Shown here: positions 38,363-50,400 of the stretch, in pieces
Position numbering within the stretch: the first letter of the stretch is position 1
How the letters are laid out: every line of letters begins with the position of its first letter
Source: Monomorium pharaonis
Lineage: Eukaryota > Arthropoda > Insecta > Hymenoptera > Formicidae
DNA length: 64,000 nt
Assembly: GCF_013373865.1 (NCBI RefSeq)
Contig: NC_050470.1
Location: 27,620,856-27,684,855 of the forward strand
Reading direction: 5' to 3'
Notes under the pieces: generated by a model
Told to the model about the DNA's origin: nothing
Databases searched by the model: none
The model's input: the letters and a program-made list of their open reading frames with translations, nothing else
Program-made: the position numbers and the translations under genes

Positions 38363-41300
38363 GAGGGGAGGAAATTACATAAAAAGTGATCAAAGTGCAA
38401 AGTGAAAATATTTTTTAGTTTGAGAAATCGCTTCCATCGATCTACTGGTGTGTCGAATCAAAGTATTTAATCAAACTCCATTCAATAAAAAAAGTTTATA
38501 TTCGCGATGCTTCGCGTTTCGGCGGTTTTCGATACAGGCTCCACCGTGATTTTTCATAGCGCGAATCGTGGCTCAATTATAAGGTTGAAAACATTCCTGT
38601 GTGCACGAAACAGTGATCAAACAGAAAAATATCGAGAGAAGTATACCTATTTGTGAATTAGGTAATCAATATCTGCGATTCGCATACTTACGGAATGTTG
38701 CACATTACATTAGGTAAGAGATTAGACTGCATTGTACATAAAATTCATAATCGATTATGTATCATGTTATAACTTAAGCATGAATCAAAAGACAGAATTA
38801 AAAGCGAAATGGCGATATAGAATACTATATTGTAAAAATATTCATCGACGTGAATACTGTTTCAATAAATGTAACGATGATATAAAAAGAACACATGGAT
38901 TTCTATCTCGCTCTTCCTATTCAATGGTTGTCGACACGCACGCGCGTATTTTTTTTTATTCTTCTTTACATTGCATGAATAAGATATATATATTTAATAT
39001 ATTGTGTGTTACTAAAATTTCATATATTATCTTTATTCCATTGATAGGTAATATTTCTATCAATATCATAAAATTTAATGTCTAAATTTTTTATTAACTA
39101 GAATAAAGATCGAAACAAATTTGGAAAAAGATTGTAAAAATAATATTTTTAACGAAAATATTTTTTAAAATATAAAAATGATAAAAATTTAACTGTATAT
39201 TGCGACGTATTCCGCATGTTTAATTTAATCCTTTTTTTAAATATTTGGATTGACATAGGGAATCACGCAAAACACATACAACACATTTGTATATATCATA
39301 TATACAAAAATATTTTTATTTTTAATGAACATTTTTACCGTCTTTTTAATTAGATACGAAAACGATTTTAATTGATACGCGTTTATATATGCCCATTTCT
39401 CTGTGTTGTATATTGTATGCATTTCATGCGTAAAAAAAAAATAGTACACTGGAAAAACGATGTTTATACGCACTATTAACGCGAAGCATGCATGGGAAGT
39501 ATCATTTATTTATCATACGTGGCTGCTTCGAAATTCGTTGTAGCAAAATTAACGAAATTTGCGGAGACATTCATAACGAAGCTGTCGCTCACTCTTAATT
39601 TCTTTAATGGCACTAATGGGCTAATTGGACGAAGCAAATTGCGATTTTAATGGAATCGCGAAATAAACTCAGGGAAATTAAAATGAAACGGCAAGCACTG
39701 TATTACACTGAAATATTTAAACATTAATTTGCCGACACGTGAAACATAATGTAGCAATTTATACGAATAATGATAGAGTTATATTAAGCATTTTGTTTAG
39801 AAAATGAATGAGTGGGATGCTCTCTTTTCTCTCACTTATATCGCTCAATACGTGTACGCTCTGTGTATTATTGTTTTTAAAATACATCAATTCTTTAAAT
39901 AGTGCTTTTCTTCGTCGCTGTTTGCCTTTAATTATTTGTACGTAATCACGCGTTACTAAACAAAAAAAAAGGTAATCGCTATATCCGTTATTTTTAACGG
40001 ACGCGGTCGAAACGCGGAATCGCAATCACCGAGCGGCCATTGAGCGACTTCCGGGGCATTCGAGAGCAGTGAATTCGTGCATTGTCCCGCTGTTTTTCTT
40101 TCCCGACGCACATGTGCGATGTTTCGCGTCGGAGTATAACGGTGGATCGGACAGGCAGGGAAAACTGCGACATAGTTAAACGCGATACGCGTGAGGTAAG
40201 CCCCGGCCATCTACTACGTGTACTTCCTGTTTCCAACTTCGCTGCCGCGACAATTAACGAACGCCAGCCGGGACGATGGGGTTGGCGAGCTGTCGCGCAA
40301 TTCGCCGCCGATGCTGCGATTGCGCCGGCGAAGCGCGTCAAAACGAGACAGCAGGAGAATTTCCGAAATCGAATAAACGGGACAACGGCAGCTGGGTGGA
40401 TCGACAGAAGCCGAAATTGGCAAAGAAGAGAAATAGCGCTTGATAAGCGTATCTTCGAAAAAGAACCAGCAAGAGTGACGAATATCCAATGCTCATTTTT
40501 TTTTGTACTTTCCGCGTGTCATTTACAATTGCACGAATATGGATACATTGTATGAATGACACTAAAATTCGAACGCGCGACACTTTACACGCGAAAACAA
40601 TTTTAATCTATTTAACGCTTTTAGGCGTTAACGCTTTTATTTTAATAATGCCATGTGGCATTGCTTTTTAATATCGATATATTCGCAGATAAAACTGTAT
40701 ATATAATATACTTTTCAGAGAAGAGACTGTGCAATGTTTTATTAAATTTTATCTGGTCCAACAACGTTAATTGGAATATAAAATATCTCGTATAATGTTA
40801 GAATCGTTTGAGAATAATTTTTTTTTTTTTAGTCATTTTAGGCACCAATTTAAAACTCCAACATATTCTCCCTGATGCAGAAGCAATATTTTACACCCTG
40901 CGTTTTTATCGCTCGCATTTATAGTGTCCCATAAACGCAAGCGCGAAAGCATCACATCACCATAACTCGCACATGTATAAACGGATTTTCCTGACAAAGA
41001 CAAACTACCGCGGCAAGAGCAAGGACAACATAACGGCGGATACGCGTTTCTTTTTCGGCGATGTGCTCATTTATGTCGAGGCGTTTACACGAGGCATTGA
41101 TACGAGATTGCGTAGCGACAGCTAATTTCCGGTGTAACGTGGGCAAAAAATTATTCTGCCAATAAAAGCTGTTTACCATCTTGCCCTGGCTAACGCGCGA
41201 TTCAATTTCACTGTAACGAATAACCCGGGCCCTCCTCGTCTCGCTGACCCCTCGCGCGCGCAAAAAGCCCGGACCGATTCTCGGCTATCGAAAAACAATT

Positions 41301-41944
41301 AAACGGATAAAATATCGACAAACACAGCCCGATAGACGGCTGATATTTTATCAGCTGTTCGGACAACCCGTCAGCATCTCGTTGAGAATGAGCGTATGCT
41401 GTGAGGATTGCAATGAACTGCATGGCATCCAATCAGATTAAGAAACTATTATTTTATCGCAGTTGTCACATGTCTACTGGAATGACAGCTGAAATGGTTT
41501 TATTTGTTTTAAGGAAGGAGGCTGTGTTGTGCCAGATAATGAGCAATTTTTACAATTATGAGAATATTAATGTAATATATGTATGTCAAATAAATTTTAT
41601 TAGAAAAGTGCTAAATTATAAGAGATTAAGAAATAGTTGAATAATTTAATTTATTATTAGAAAATATGCATAAAGTTTATTGAGTATATTATATACAGCT
41701 TTTTTTATTTATAACTATATTGTTCTCATAAAAATGTTAATGATGATAATTCTCAATTTTTTACTTTCATATAAAGAAATATATTATAACATTGCAAATC
41801 CAGAAGTAAATCATATTTTTTAAACATTATGTAGAAATTGTCTTTGATTTTTATTATTTTTCTATTCTTTAAACGAAGAAGCTTTAGATTATATTTAATT
41901 GTAATATAATCCCGTTGTAAAGATTGTAATATAATATAATAGTT
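38360..41944. other. Intergenic stretch between convergent genes
   Basis: AT-rich to about 39,960, a CpG-rich block at about 39,990-40,470 with long overlapping ORFs on both strands, then mixed sequence. The 157-codon ORF at 40,082-40,555 shows no domain and is matched by antisense ORFs, so I do not call it. A strong donor-like GAG|GTAAGC is at about 40,196. Confidence 0.5.
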
Positions 41945-41950
41945 TTTATT
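41945..41950 (-). terminator. Candidate polyadenylation signal AATAAA for the protease gene
   Basis: TTTATT on the plus strand, so AATAAA on the minus strand, about 120 bases past the protease stop codon. The position is plausible; cleavage is not proven. Confidence 0.4.
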
Positions 41951-42068
41951 CCATTATAAAGACTATAACGTAATTTAATCGATGTTGCTATAAAGTGTTA
42001 TCTTATTTTACAAAATTCGAAAATATTAATATTTTTGCAAAAATACATAATATTTTAAACATAGATTA

Positions 42069-42215
42069 TTAGCACACCGATTGAGATTGCTTGATAAAAT
42101 CAAGATACTTGTAAACATTAGTATATACGTCAGATATTCCCAAAGCGCAGGGTAAGACCCAAGAAACAACGCCAACGAGTTCGTTATCGACAACAAGAGG
42201 GCCACCACTGTCACC
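42069..42215 (-). CDS. Protease exon 5: Ser207 active site to stop
   Basis: Encodes GDSGGPLVVDN through SWVLPCALGISDVYTNV and ends SQSVC then TAA. Contains the nucleophile Ser207 and the S1 wall (SWV, residues 222-224). The exon starts directly at Gly205 of the GDSGGP motif, in phase 0. The last residue is Cys, which is unusual. Confidence 0.95.
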   Translation of the reverse strand, partial: GDSGGPLVVDNELVGVVSWVLPCALGISDVYTNVYKYLDFIKQSQSVC

Positions 42216-45113
42216 CTAGAAAAGGTATGATAAAGAATTTTTCATTAATAATTTACAGCAGTGAATGACGAAACAATATCAAATTATTAGTAAACTTTGT
42301 CGTTAGAAACGTTGTATTCAATTTACTAACGTTCCTTAGTAGGAAACTGTGCATATTTTTCTATGCATTAAGATGCATGCAAGATGCATTATGCATGCAT
42401 ACATAAAATAAAAAGTAAGTGTAAAAGTAACTCACTTGGCAGGCGCCCTTTCCAACTCTTTCCAGCGTACATATCTGATTTTCGTTGGTACGTGGATTTT
42501 TGTGACCATGTAGACAACGCTCTTGGCTCAAGACGTTCACGCTGAGCCATTGAAGTGTTGGCGATGCCGAACCACTTATTTTAGTTTTTCCCCATCCGCT
42601 TACAATTCCACGCTTACCACCGTTAATATGATCTTCACTTGCTAAAGGAATTAGGCGTTGCACATCGTTGAACTTAATCGGCTTTCTCAACTACGCAAAT
42701 AACCATTCACACAAATTGTAACTTGAGTCGAATGAAAATATGAATAACCGGGATCGTTTCCTCTATGTTCTTGTTCATTTTCTAAACACTCGATTAACTT
42801 ACGGTAATCACAGCGATATCATCCTTCCAGCCACCTTCTCTTTCACCAGTGTAGTTTGGATGTTTTCGAATGCATTTGATGTCATGCTTTTCGCCGTTTA
42901 CTGCCAGATTGGTAATTCCACTTACAACAACCTGCAAATTGAACAATTTGATAAATTAAATGGAAGGGTTTAGAAGGGTAAAAATACATAATTGCGAAAA
43001 AATAATAAAATAACGAAAAAAGAGAAAAGAGAACAATACACATAACTGTAAAAAAGGTATTGAACTGAATCTCGATTACGTGAATTTTGAAAATTGTTTA
43101 TATGTCATAACTTATGATTTTATTGTCTCATTAATGGAGAAATATCTGCGTATTGAGTTAATTGATATATTAATAGAGTATAACTATGTTAATAACTAGG
43201 AAATCAGAGATACGCAAATACCGAATACAATAATACTAGTTAAGATTATCGAGATATTAGAATAATAATACTAATAATAATAACCGGAACACTATCGGAA
43301 TAAATTTGACTCAATTATGTGAATAATACTTGTATCATTTTCTAAATGGTTGACAATCAGATATAAGTACAAACGAAGTAAAATATAGACGTTGGTAATT
43401 TGAAATTTCAGAATTGTTTTCAATTTCAATTAACAAAAGCAAACACAACTAACCGAGAATGAACCTTATTCAGTCAACTGTAATTTTGTGCTAATATTTG
43501 TGATTTTATATCCTTTAAAGTTCATTGAATTATGATGAGATTTTTTGTCTTTAAAATAGATTATACAAGAATGATAATATTAGGATATTAAATTGATAAT
43601 CAATTTAATAATGATGCTAATAAGTATCTATTTCTCTCGCATACTTTAAATAATTTTCTTGCAAAAAAATAATGTTCCGACTTTTCGTGGGAACGAAAAT
43701 AGTACATGAAGCAATGTAATATTATTAATTACTAGAATATTTTATTTTTTATAGACAAGTTTTACTTTTTTTTTTAAGTAATGATGATATAAACTATAAA
43801 CAATCTAATCAAAATGAAGATAGGCATTTAGGTATAATCTAAGAATGTGATATAGAAACATCTTTGAACATTGTTACGTATATATTATCGTATATATTTT
43901 ATTATTAATCCACTTTAATAATTCTAATTAATATAAATTTAACTAGACGTGATTAAATAATTTTGATTAGGAATTTTGTTTGGTATAACTGAATTACATA
44001 CCATATCATTTGTATAGAAGTCATCATCTACGCAATGCGCTGCTGTGAGGATGTGAGTACTACTAATGATGCTACCTCCGCAAATGTGCTCATCGTAAGA
44101 TTGAAGAGAAACTTGATACGGAAATTGTCCAATTGTGGCTATGTTACCACCAACGATTCGTTCAGGATCATCGCAATAAGCGTCTATATGCAATAATTAA
44201 GATAGAAATTATTTATTATGTTGCAAAATATTTTATGTTTAATGAAATAATTAAAAAATAGTATTATTATCAAAATGGAAGAAGTATATATCCAAGAAAA
44301 CCATTTATATTATAGAATACGTTAAATATAAATTTCGTACGCAGAAACGAATTAGCCAAAGCTCAAATGTAACTGTATAATAGATATAATGTCTCCTTAA
44401 AATAGTGACAGCTAATGTTGATATCAAAACTCACTTTATTAATTGTTAAAATAAAGGTTTTACAGAAAAAGAATTTGCTGTTGGAATCAAATAACATTAG
44501 TTGAATTTATCTTTCCCAAGAAAAGTATCAAGTTCCCAAATTAATTTTTGAATAAAAAATATATGAAACTGTACCGTCAAAATATATTTTATTTACTTTT
44601 ACCTCGGAGTCTAATTTTGAAGAATACTTTCATAAAATGAAATTCTCTTGTTTCAAGACAAAAATGAAAAATTTCATAATGCTGCGTCTTTTATTTTATA
44701 ATTCTTTACTTACAAAAAATACAAGAATATTTCACCGTCTATCGGCATCCATCTGTCGGCGATGCTGCATACAATTGCGATTCAAATTCACGACTTTACA
44801 TGCGTAAGATTTAAAAAAATAGCTGTCACTTTCTTAGCACTTGAGCTAAGATATATTTTTTAGCTAATACAGATACATTTTATTTTTAATGTTCAACTTT
44901 GGCAATGACAGAAAAAATTAAACTAATTACTGATATTTGTTGATATTGCTAAATTATTTCTTTATGTACGTCAAATTGTATTTTATTGAAACGAACAGAT
45001 ACGTCTACAGATTCTTCTATACATATAATTTATATATTTGTAAATTATTACTGTTTTTTTTACTTACGCTGAGCGATAACGGCCACAGCGAACAGAATAG
45101 TTAACTTCATCAT
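42069..45113 (-). CDS. Secreted chymotrypsin-like serine protease (S1 family), five exons
   Basis: Spliced model on the minus strand: 45113-45068, 44183-44002, 42931-42803, 42690-42436, 42215-42069. All junctions are GT..AG and in frame, giving 252 residues, the normal size for a trypsin-fold enzyme. Residues 1-16 form a signal peptide (MMKLTILFAVAVIAQ). A short propeptide ends at Arg24, with activation before Ile25 (IVGG). The catalytic triad is His65 (TAAHC), Asp114 (DDIAVI) and Ser207 (GDSGGP). The pocket residue equivalent to chymotrypsin 189 is Gly201 in KGACQGDSGG, not Asp, so trypsin specificity is unlikely; positions 216 and 226 appear to be Val224 and Asp233. Insect digestive chymotrypsins have this layout. 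A sequon (NYT) is at residue 102. No clip domain, so digestive or secretory rather than cascade use is likely. Confidence 0.96.
42216..42435 (-). other. Protease intron 4 (220 bp)
   Basis: Donor CAA|GTGAGT and acceptor TTTTCTAG on the minus strand, phase 0. A small cluster of ATGCAT motifs lies at about 42,362-42,403. Confidence 0.85.
42436..42690 (-). CDS. Protease exon 4
   Basis: 85 codons, phase 0 at both ends. Starts LRKPIKFND after TTTGCGTAG. Carries the conserved GIVSGWGKT, LSQERC and NQICTL segments, and ends KGACQ just before GDSGGP. Gly201 here sits at the base of the S1 pocket. Confidence 0.95.
42691..42802 (-). other. Protease intron 3 (112 bp)
   Basis: Donor ACC|GTAAGT and acceptor TTTGCGTAG on the minus strand, phase 0. 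The plus-strand ORF at 42,740-42,973 is an antisense shadow. Confidence 0.85.
42803..42931 (-). CDS. Protease exon 3: catalytic Asp
   Basis: 43 codons, phase 0 at both ends. Begins VVVSGITNLAVNGEKHD and ends GGWKDDIAVIT, with the catalytic Asp114. An extra Cys (residue 96, DIKCIRKHP) lies on the segment before the Asp loop. Confidence 0.95.
42932..44001 (-). other. Protease intron 2 (1.07 kb)
   Basis: Donor ATG|GTATGT and acceptor AATTTGCAG on the minus strand. AT-rich, nothing else seen. Confidence 0.8.
44002..44183 (-). CDS. Protease exon 2: activation site and catalytic His
   Basis: Enters in phase 1 (completing His16) and ends in phase 0. Encodes AYCDDPER, then IVGGNIATIGQFPYQVSLQ, HICGGSIIS and ILTAAHCVDDDFYTNDM. 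The Ile25 N-terminus and the His65 region with its Cys50-Cys66 disulfide are intact. The ATG near 44,191 lies in the intron; the true start is in exon 1. Confidence 0.96.
44184..45067 (-). other. Protease intron 1 (0.88 kb)
   Basis: Donor CAGC|GTAAGT and acceptor TTGCATATAG on the minus strand, phase 1. AT-rich, no other feature seen. Confidence 0.8.
45068..45113 (-). CDS. Protease exon 1: start codon and signal peptide
   Basis: 46 bp from the first of two consecutive ATG codons (45113) to a GTAAGT donor. Encodes MMKLTILFAVAVIAQ, a typical short signal peptide. Too short for ordinary ORF detection. It was placed by matching phase 1 to exon 2 and by the hydrophobic sequence. Either ATG could be used; the first is chosen. 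Confidence 0.9.
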
Positions 45114-45189
45114 CCTTATTATCACAAATTAAATCCAGATCGAATAACGAACTAAAGAATAAGAAGTAGCAGCCACTCATTATTTCAAC

Positions 45190-45198
45190 TTTTATATA
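45190..45198 (-). promoter_or_regulatory. TATA box of the protease gene
   Basis: TATATAAAA on the minus strand, about 80 bases upstream of the start codon, giving room for a 5' UTR of roughly 50 bases. No clear initiator motif was seen. Confidence 0.65.
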
Positions 45199-47167
45199 CG
45201 GTTACATATTTGTTTTCAGTCTTGTAGAACAGCTGGCTTTGTTTGTTATAAGTCATAAGAGACTAAAAATATGTTACGCATTTTGCTCATTCAATTGTTA
45301 ATGAAGCACATCTGTAGAACCCGTATCTTTACGTAGCTTTTATGATTTGAAGAACAAATGTAAAGAGAATTAATTAATATCTTTCGGGAATAATTACCAT
45401 TTTCATATGAAACACTTTTTATATTTACTTAAATAATAACTACATAAACGTTTTAAACGTTATAAATTATTGAATGTTTTTATAAACTATTAAATTGTAC
45501 AACGCGACATACAATTTTACTTTTAAACATATTTTTAAATGCATAATTTAAAAATTTACTATGCTATAAACAATTAGATGTTATCTACATCTTTAATTAT
45601 TGTTTAATATACGATCAATCTTCTTGTAACTGCAGACAGATGTATTTAGGAATAGTATAATTTGATTTAAATTAAAGAAAACATTTTATTATTTTAGGAA
45701 GGTTTCCTCATGTTCATCTACATATTTCAATTAAATATTATAAAAAATAAAAATTATGTGTTTTGCTAATTAGTTATTAAAGAGATACTAAAGAGAGTTA
45801 TTAAAAGCACAGAATTTATAGTAAAATATATATTGATTTTGCAATATAGAAATAGACTAATTATTAATATATATTATCAGTGGTGTATAAACAGCTTAAT
45901 TTTAATGCATTATAAATATTGTTAATATTACTAAATTATTTGCAAGCTTTTACAATCTGTATTCACATTCTGAATGACGTCAAAATACAATTGTAATTTT
46001 ATTTGTCATAAACAGTAATCAAAAATAGTTTTATACATAGTTAAATAATATATAAAACAATTTCCATATCTTTACATTTCTAAAAAAAAACATGAGCATC
46101 AAACATATATAAAAAATTTTTCTAATTAATAATGGCGGTAAAATTATCAGGTCCTTTAATCTGTATATTTGTATGTGTGACTGTTATTTACAATACAATG
46201 AAAAAAGCAAAAGATGGTGCATTAAAATTGTAAATTTTTTATCTGCAGTATGATTCAATCAAAATATGATTTTATTTTCTTATAGTACACGTACCGTCGC
46301 GTCGATATGTTATATCATTTTAAAAATATCTGTTGTTCTAAACGCCTTTCATACAGTTTTTGTTTCATAGTAGAAAAAACATTGACATGCATTGACAATA
46401 ACTCGTTATTGACAACGAGAACAAACGAAACTAAATAAACCAAGTCGACATTTAGCCTGTATTTTTGAATATTTCGTATACTACATGAACTGGTGCACCA
46501 AAAATAATTGCATTGAATTATTTACGATTTATCATAGAAACAAAATTCTGCTTTTTATAAATTTCTGAAAATGACAATTGAATGAATCCATTTTGCAAGT
46601 AGTTTGTACGGAATGAATTTCAATGATTGACTAATGAGCACTGTTAAAAGTCGATCAAATCTATCCATGTGACATACAAATCGAAATGCAGGTTGTTTCA
46701 ACGAGTCGTATTCCGAATGCAAATTTAAGTAAACTCCAATGTAAATTTGTTGAAACTGTATACCATTAAAATGTGCATATATTTCAATTAAATTCGCACT
46801 GACGGTCAGTGATTGATCAATTTATAATCGCCAAGTTCATTTTTTACAGACTCAATTAAAAAGCAACATGTGTGTCACAATTAAATAGTTGTTCGGCATA
46901 TCTATGTAATACAAGAGAGATAAACATTTTTATTTCTGCCAATTTTTAATCGAACATGTTTTTTATATATCTAACTTTTATATACTTACATTTATAATAT
47001 TCATGAATATAAATTTTTAAAGTAATTGTAAAATTGTATAATCAATTATTTAACAAATGATAATTAATAAATGGCTATAATATTAAAATGTCGGTAAAAG
47101 ATTTTAATAAGAAATTTTTTATCGTTTTAATTATCTTAAATATAATATGTATGCCGAAATTAAAAAT
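45199..47167. other. AT-rich intergenic DNA
   Basis: No ORF, RNA gene or repeat of note recognised. Confidence 0.6.
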
Positions 47168-47476
47168 TTACAGATTTTGGACATATAAATAAATACGCAT
47201 TCCAATATTCCGAATAATAAAATACGTAAACGCATAAAATATTTCTTGGCTAAACTGAATATGACTAGTGCATTCTACTGCCAATGTCTTTATATTATCG
47301 CGTCCTAATTTCGCAGGATCGATATTTGACGTAATTACGGGTATATAATTGTGTACCGTGCTGCTGAGTGGTGATAAATTTACACAATACTCATTAAACA
47401 ACTTTTTATCAAGTTTTTGAACTGCAAACTCAGATTTCTTGAACTTCATAATAATACAAATGATATTTGCATGCAA
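47168..47476 (-). CDS. Unrecognised 102-codon ORF, doubtful
   Basis: I do not recognise it. The central part (LSPLSSTVHNYIPVITSNID and on to LAVECTSHIQFSQEIF) is less AT-driven than its surroundings and not repetitive. There is no signal peptide or known motif, and both ends become AT-rich low-information sequence. It could be a decayed exon or chance. Confidence 0.15.
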   Translation of the reverse strand: MHANIICIIMKFKKSEFAVQKLDKKLFNEYCVNLSPLSSTVHNYIPVITSNIDPAKLGRDNIKTLAVECTSHIQFSQEIFYAFTYFIIRNIGMRIYLYVQNL

Positions 47477-50400
47477 CGATATGAAAATTATACAAATGTG
47501 GATTATACAAAGTTTAAATATTATTTCTTTATCTTTGATTTGACATGTTGACTTTTATTCATATCACTATTATCACTGCATATGTTTTGCAAAAATATTT
47601 TGTATATTTTTAGTTTTTTTGTTTTATTATAATGATATTCATGACACATTACGATTCTGAATTTAAAATATGTATAATTACATATTACAAAACTCTAATT
47701 ACAAATAAACAGAAATATTTAACATAATTAAAATGTAGAGAAGACTAACGGAAATGGTTATAGTAAAATGTTAATTAGTGTGTAATAATATTTTTTATGT
47801 GCTGTTACTTTCGGTCTTAAAACGTAATTCTTAAGTTGAACCAAAACAGTAGTATCATGATATTAAATTGATAATCAGTTCAATATTATTGTTTAACAAG
47901 CATTTATTGTAGCATTGATGCTAATAAGATCTTATTCTACCATGAAATACTGTAAAGAATTTATTGCAAGGATATTATCTTTTTGCGTACTGCTGCAAAC
48001 GATTCTTTGTTGTGAGACTGATTGACTGACTGACTGACTCTAATGCTGAAAAACAAAATCATTAAAATGTCGTCACAACGCTTATCCTAGTAACCTGATA
48101 AGACACTAAACAATAATATTATCGCGTGAATTGTTTTAAATTTTATACGCAAAATACGAAACAATGAATATTATAAGTTATAATCATTATTATATACATT
48201 ATAATCCTAAATTATATGCAAATTTATATTCTAACAATATCTATTTTTATCTGTTTGTTTTGTGCAAAATAATGTATAATGAAACAGAAAACTTATATAT
48301 AATTGCACTTCATAAATTTACTTGATAGCTTCGTAAAGTAATCGTGAGAAAAGAGAGTCTATAATGTAAAAAAAAATCGCCCATTAATTCATTATCGTAG
48401 CCGTTAACAATTTAATTTACTGCATGCTCCACGTTCCAGATTATATACCTAATACTCTGAGGTAACATGATGGCATCTCGTATAGGAAAGACATTTTATG
48501 CAGATTAATGCGTTTAAATGCGTTAAAACCTTAAATACATTGTATATATTTAAGAAGATCAACACTAATTATTTTTTTCATTATTAGTAAATTTAATTTA
48601 TTGTTTAATCTATATAAAACAGAAACTCTAAGATAGACCACGGTTGATAAAAAGTCACATTGCATTTTATTATTCGAGCTGATGAAAGTTTGCATTTCCA
48701 GCTCTTGGTATCTCTCGCGATAAACTTGGCGTTCGTAAATATTTTAACTGGCCTAGCTTTTCGTGGCAATTTGCGTGAAAAGGGACGCTAAAAGCGAGGT
48801 TGAACGCGCTATTGGGAAAGTACATTCGTTTGGCCGATCGTTGTTTATCCGAAGCAACAAAGTTGAATTGTCCGTTAACAAAGCAAGATCGCAAACACTT
48901 TTTACGGAAAAGCGGCCTCTTTTTTTGTTTGAGTCACGCACAGAGGCGGATCTGCGAAAATTAGCCACCGTTTGTCTATCCGGCTATCGAAACCTCTCGA
49001 TAGTCCCGTGCGCATGTCGCTCTACGAAAACAAAGCGAGTTTTGACAAAAAAAAAAGAGAAAATAGCATATATGAAATGTGTCCAAAAAATCAACTGCAT
49101 TAAATCATCAAGCACAAAGAATGTACGGTGCAGATGCCTGCCGTTTATAAAATTCCGTTTCGTCATATCGCGAGTGTTCAATTTAACATGGGTATTTCAT
49201 TCTGAAATTTCGGTATTATTATGCGCTTTCACATGATATTGTGGATTTAGCGCCAGTGCTCGCAGGATTTAAACGTATCAATATGTTTTGCGGTTTCAAT
49301 AGTGCTTCAAGCAATCCAATTAATATACGCAATTTCAATACAATATCAGTACAATGAATATCCTAATTTTTTAGTGGCTTTTAGCTATGGCAACTTTCCC
49401 ATTATACTTTTCCTGTTTGTAACAGAAAAAAGATCTTTTTAATACATTTTATACTACTTATTATATAATTTTTTTATTATAAAATTAACTTTTATTATAA
49501 AAGTTTTGATTAGATCGTAAAGTAATTTCTTATTTATAGTATATTCTTTGCTTGCGATACTTTTTGCATAATTGTAATTTGAACTTATGTTTTTTTATAT
49601 GCGGATTCGATAAACGTGTTTCGAGTATATTTTTCAATTAAAATAGAGTGATGGATGGAATAGTAATGCAGAATAGATGCTCATGTGAAACGTCACGAAT
49701 CGTGTATCGAATCATTATGTGAAACAGAATTCAAAGCTATGTCTTCCAAAATTAACTTTATCAAAGTTCCTCCAGTATATCGCGGTATAAGCACATATGA
49801 CGTCACGAATATTAAATTGATTCTCAAGATCCGTGTATTGAATCGTATCACATTTCGAGACTGATTTCACTTAAATTTGTATTTAGAAACGCCCGGCGGT
49901 GTAAATACTACAAGGTTCAATATTATTAAAAAAATAATTATGACTAGATGTGAAATTATTCTAATAAATCCATATTTTCTGGAAAATATATTTAATAAAG
50001 GCAACCAATCCGATAGTCGTATGGAGAGCAATCACGATCAGACTGATCTTTAATTTGAGCGCAGGTGAAAGACGGGAAAGTGGAAGATACGCGAAATTTA
50101 TCGTCGGTGGACGATGCCCACTAACGAATGTGTCCCAGAGGGTCGGAACGGGTGGACAATGCAGTTTTCCAATTTTCATCCCCCCTCACCCTGAGCGGGC
50201 ATTCGAGCTCCTGTTCGACCTGACCAGCTAACTCCCCGCGCGTGCTCTCATCCTTTATCATCCGTTACCCGAACAATCATAAAGCATGTTGATTCACGGT
50301 CCGCCGTAAATTTAGTGTTATTTTATTCTTGCTTTAGCGTCGCTTAAGCGGTACTTTTAACGATCCCCGACGCGCCGCTCGAATTGCATCGTGCCTCGTT

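Noticed and set aside
40082..40555. 157-codon plus-strand ORF
   Set aside because: Overlaps three minus-strand ORFs in a CpG-rich block; no domain, and composition-driven.
48763..49236. 157-codon plus-strand ORF
   Set aside because: No recognisable domain; antisense ORFs cover the same bases; the middle is a lysine run from an A-rich tract.
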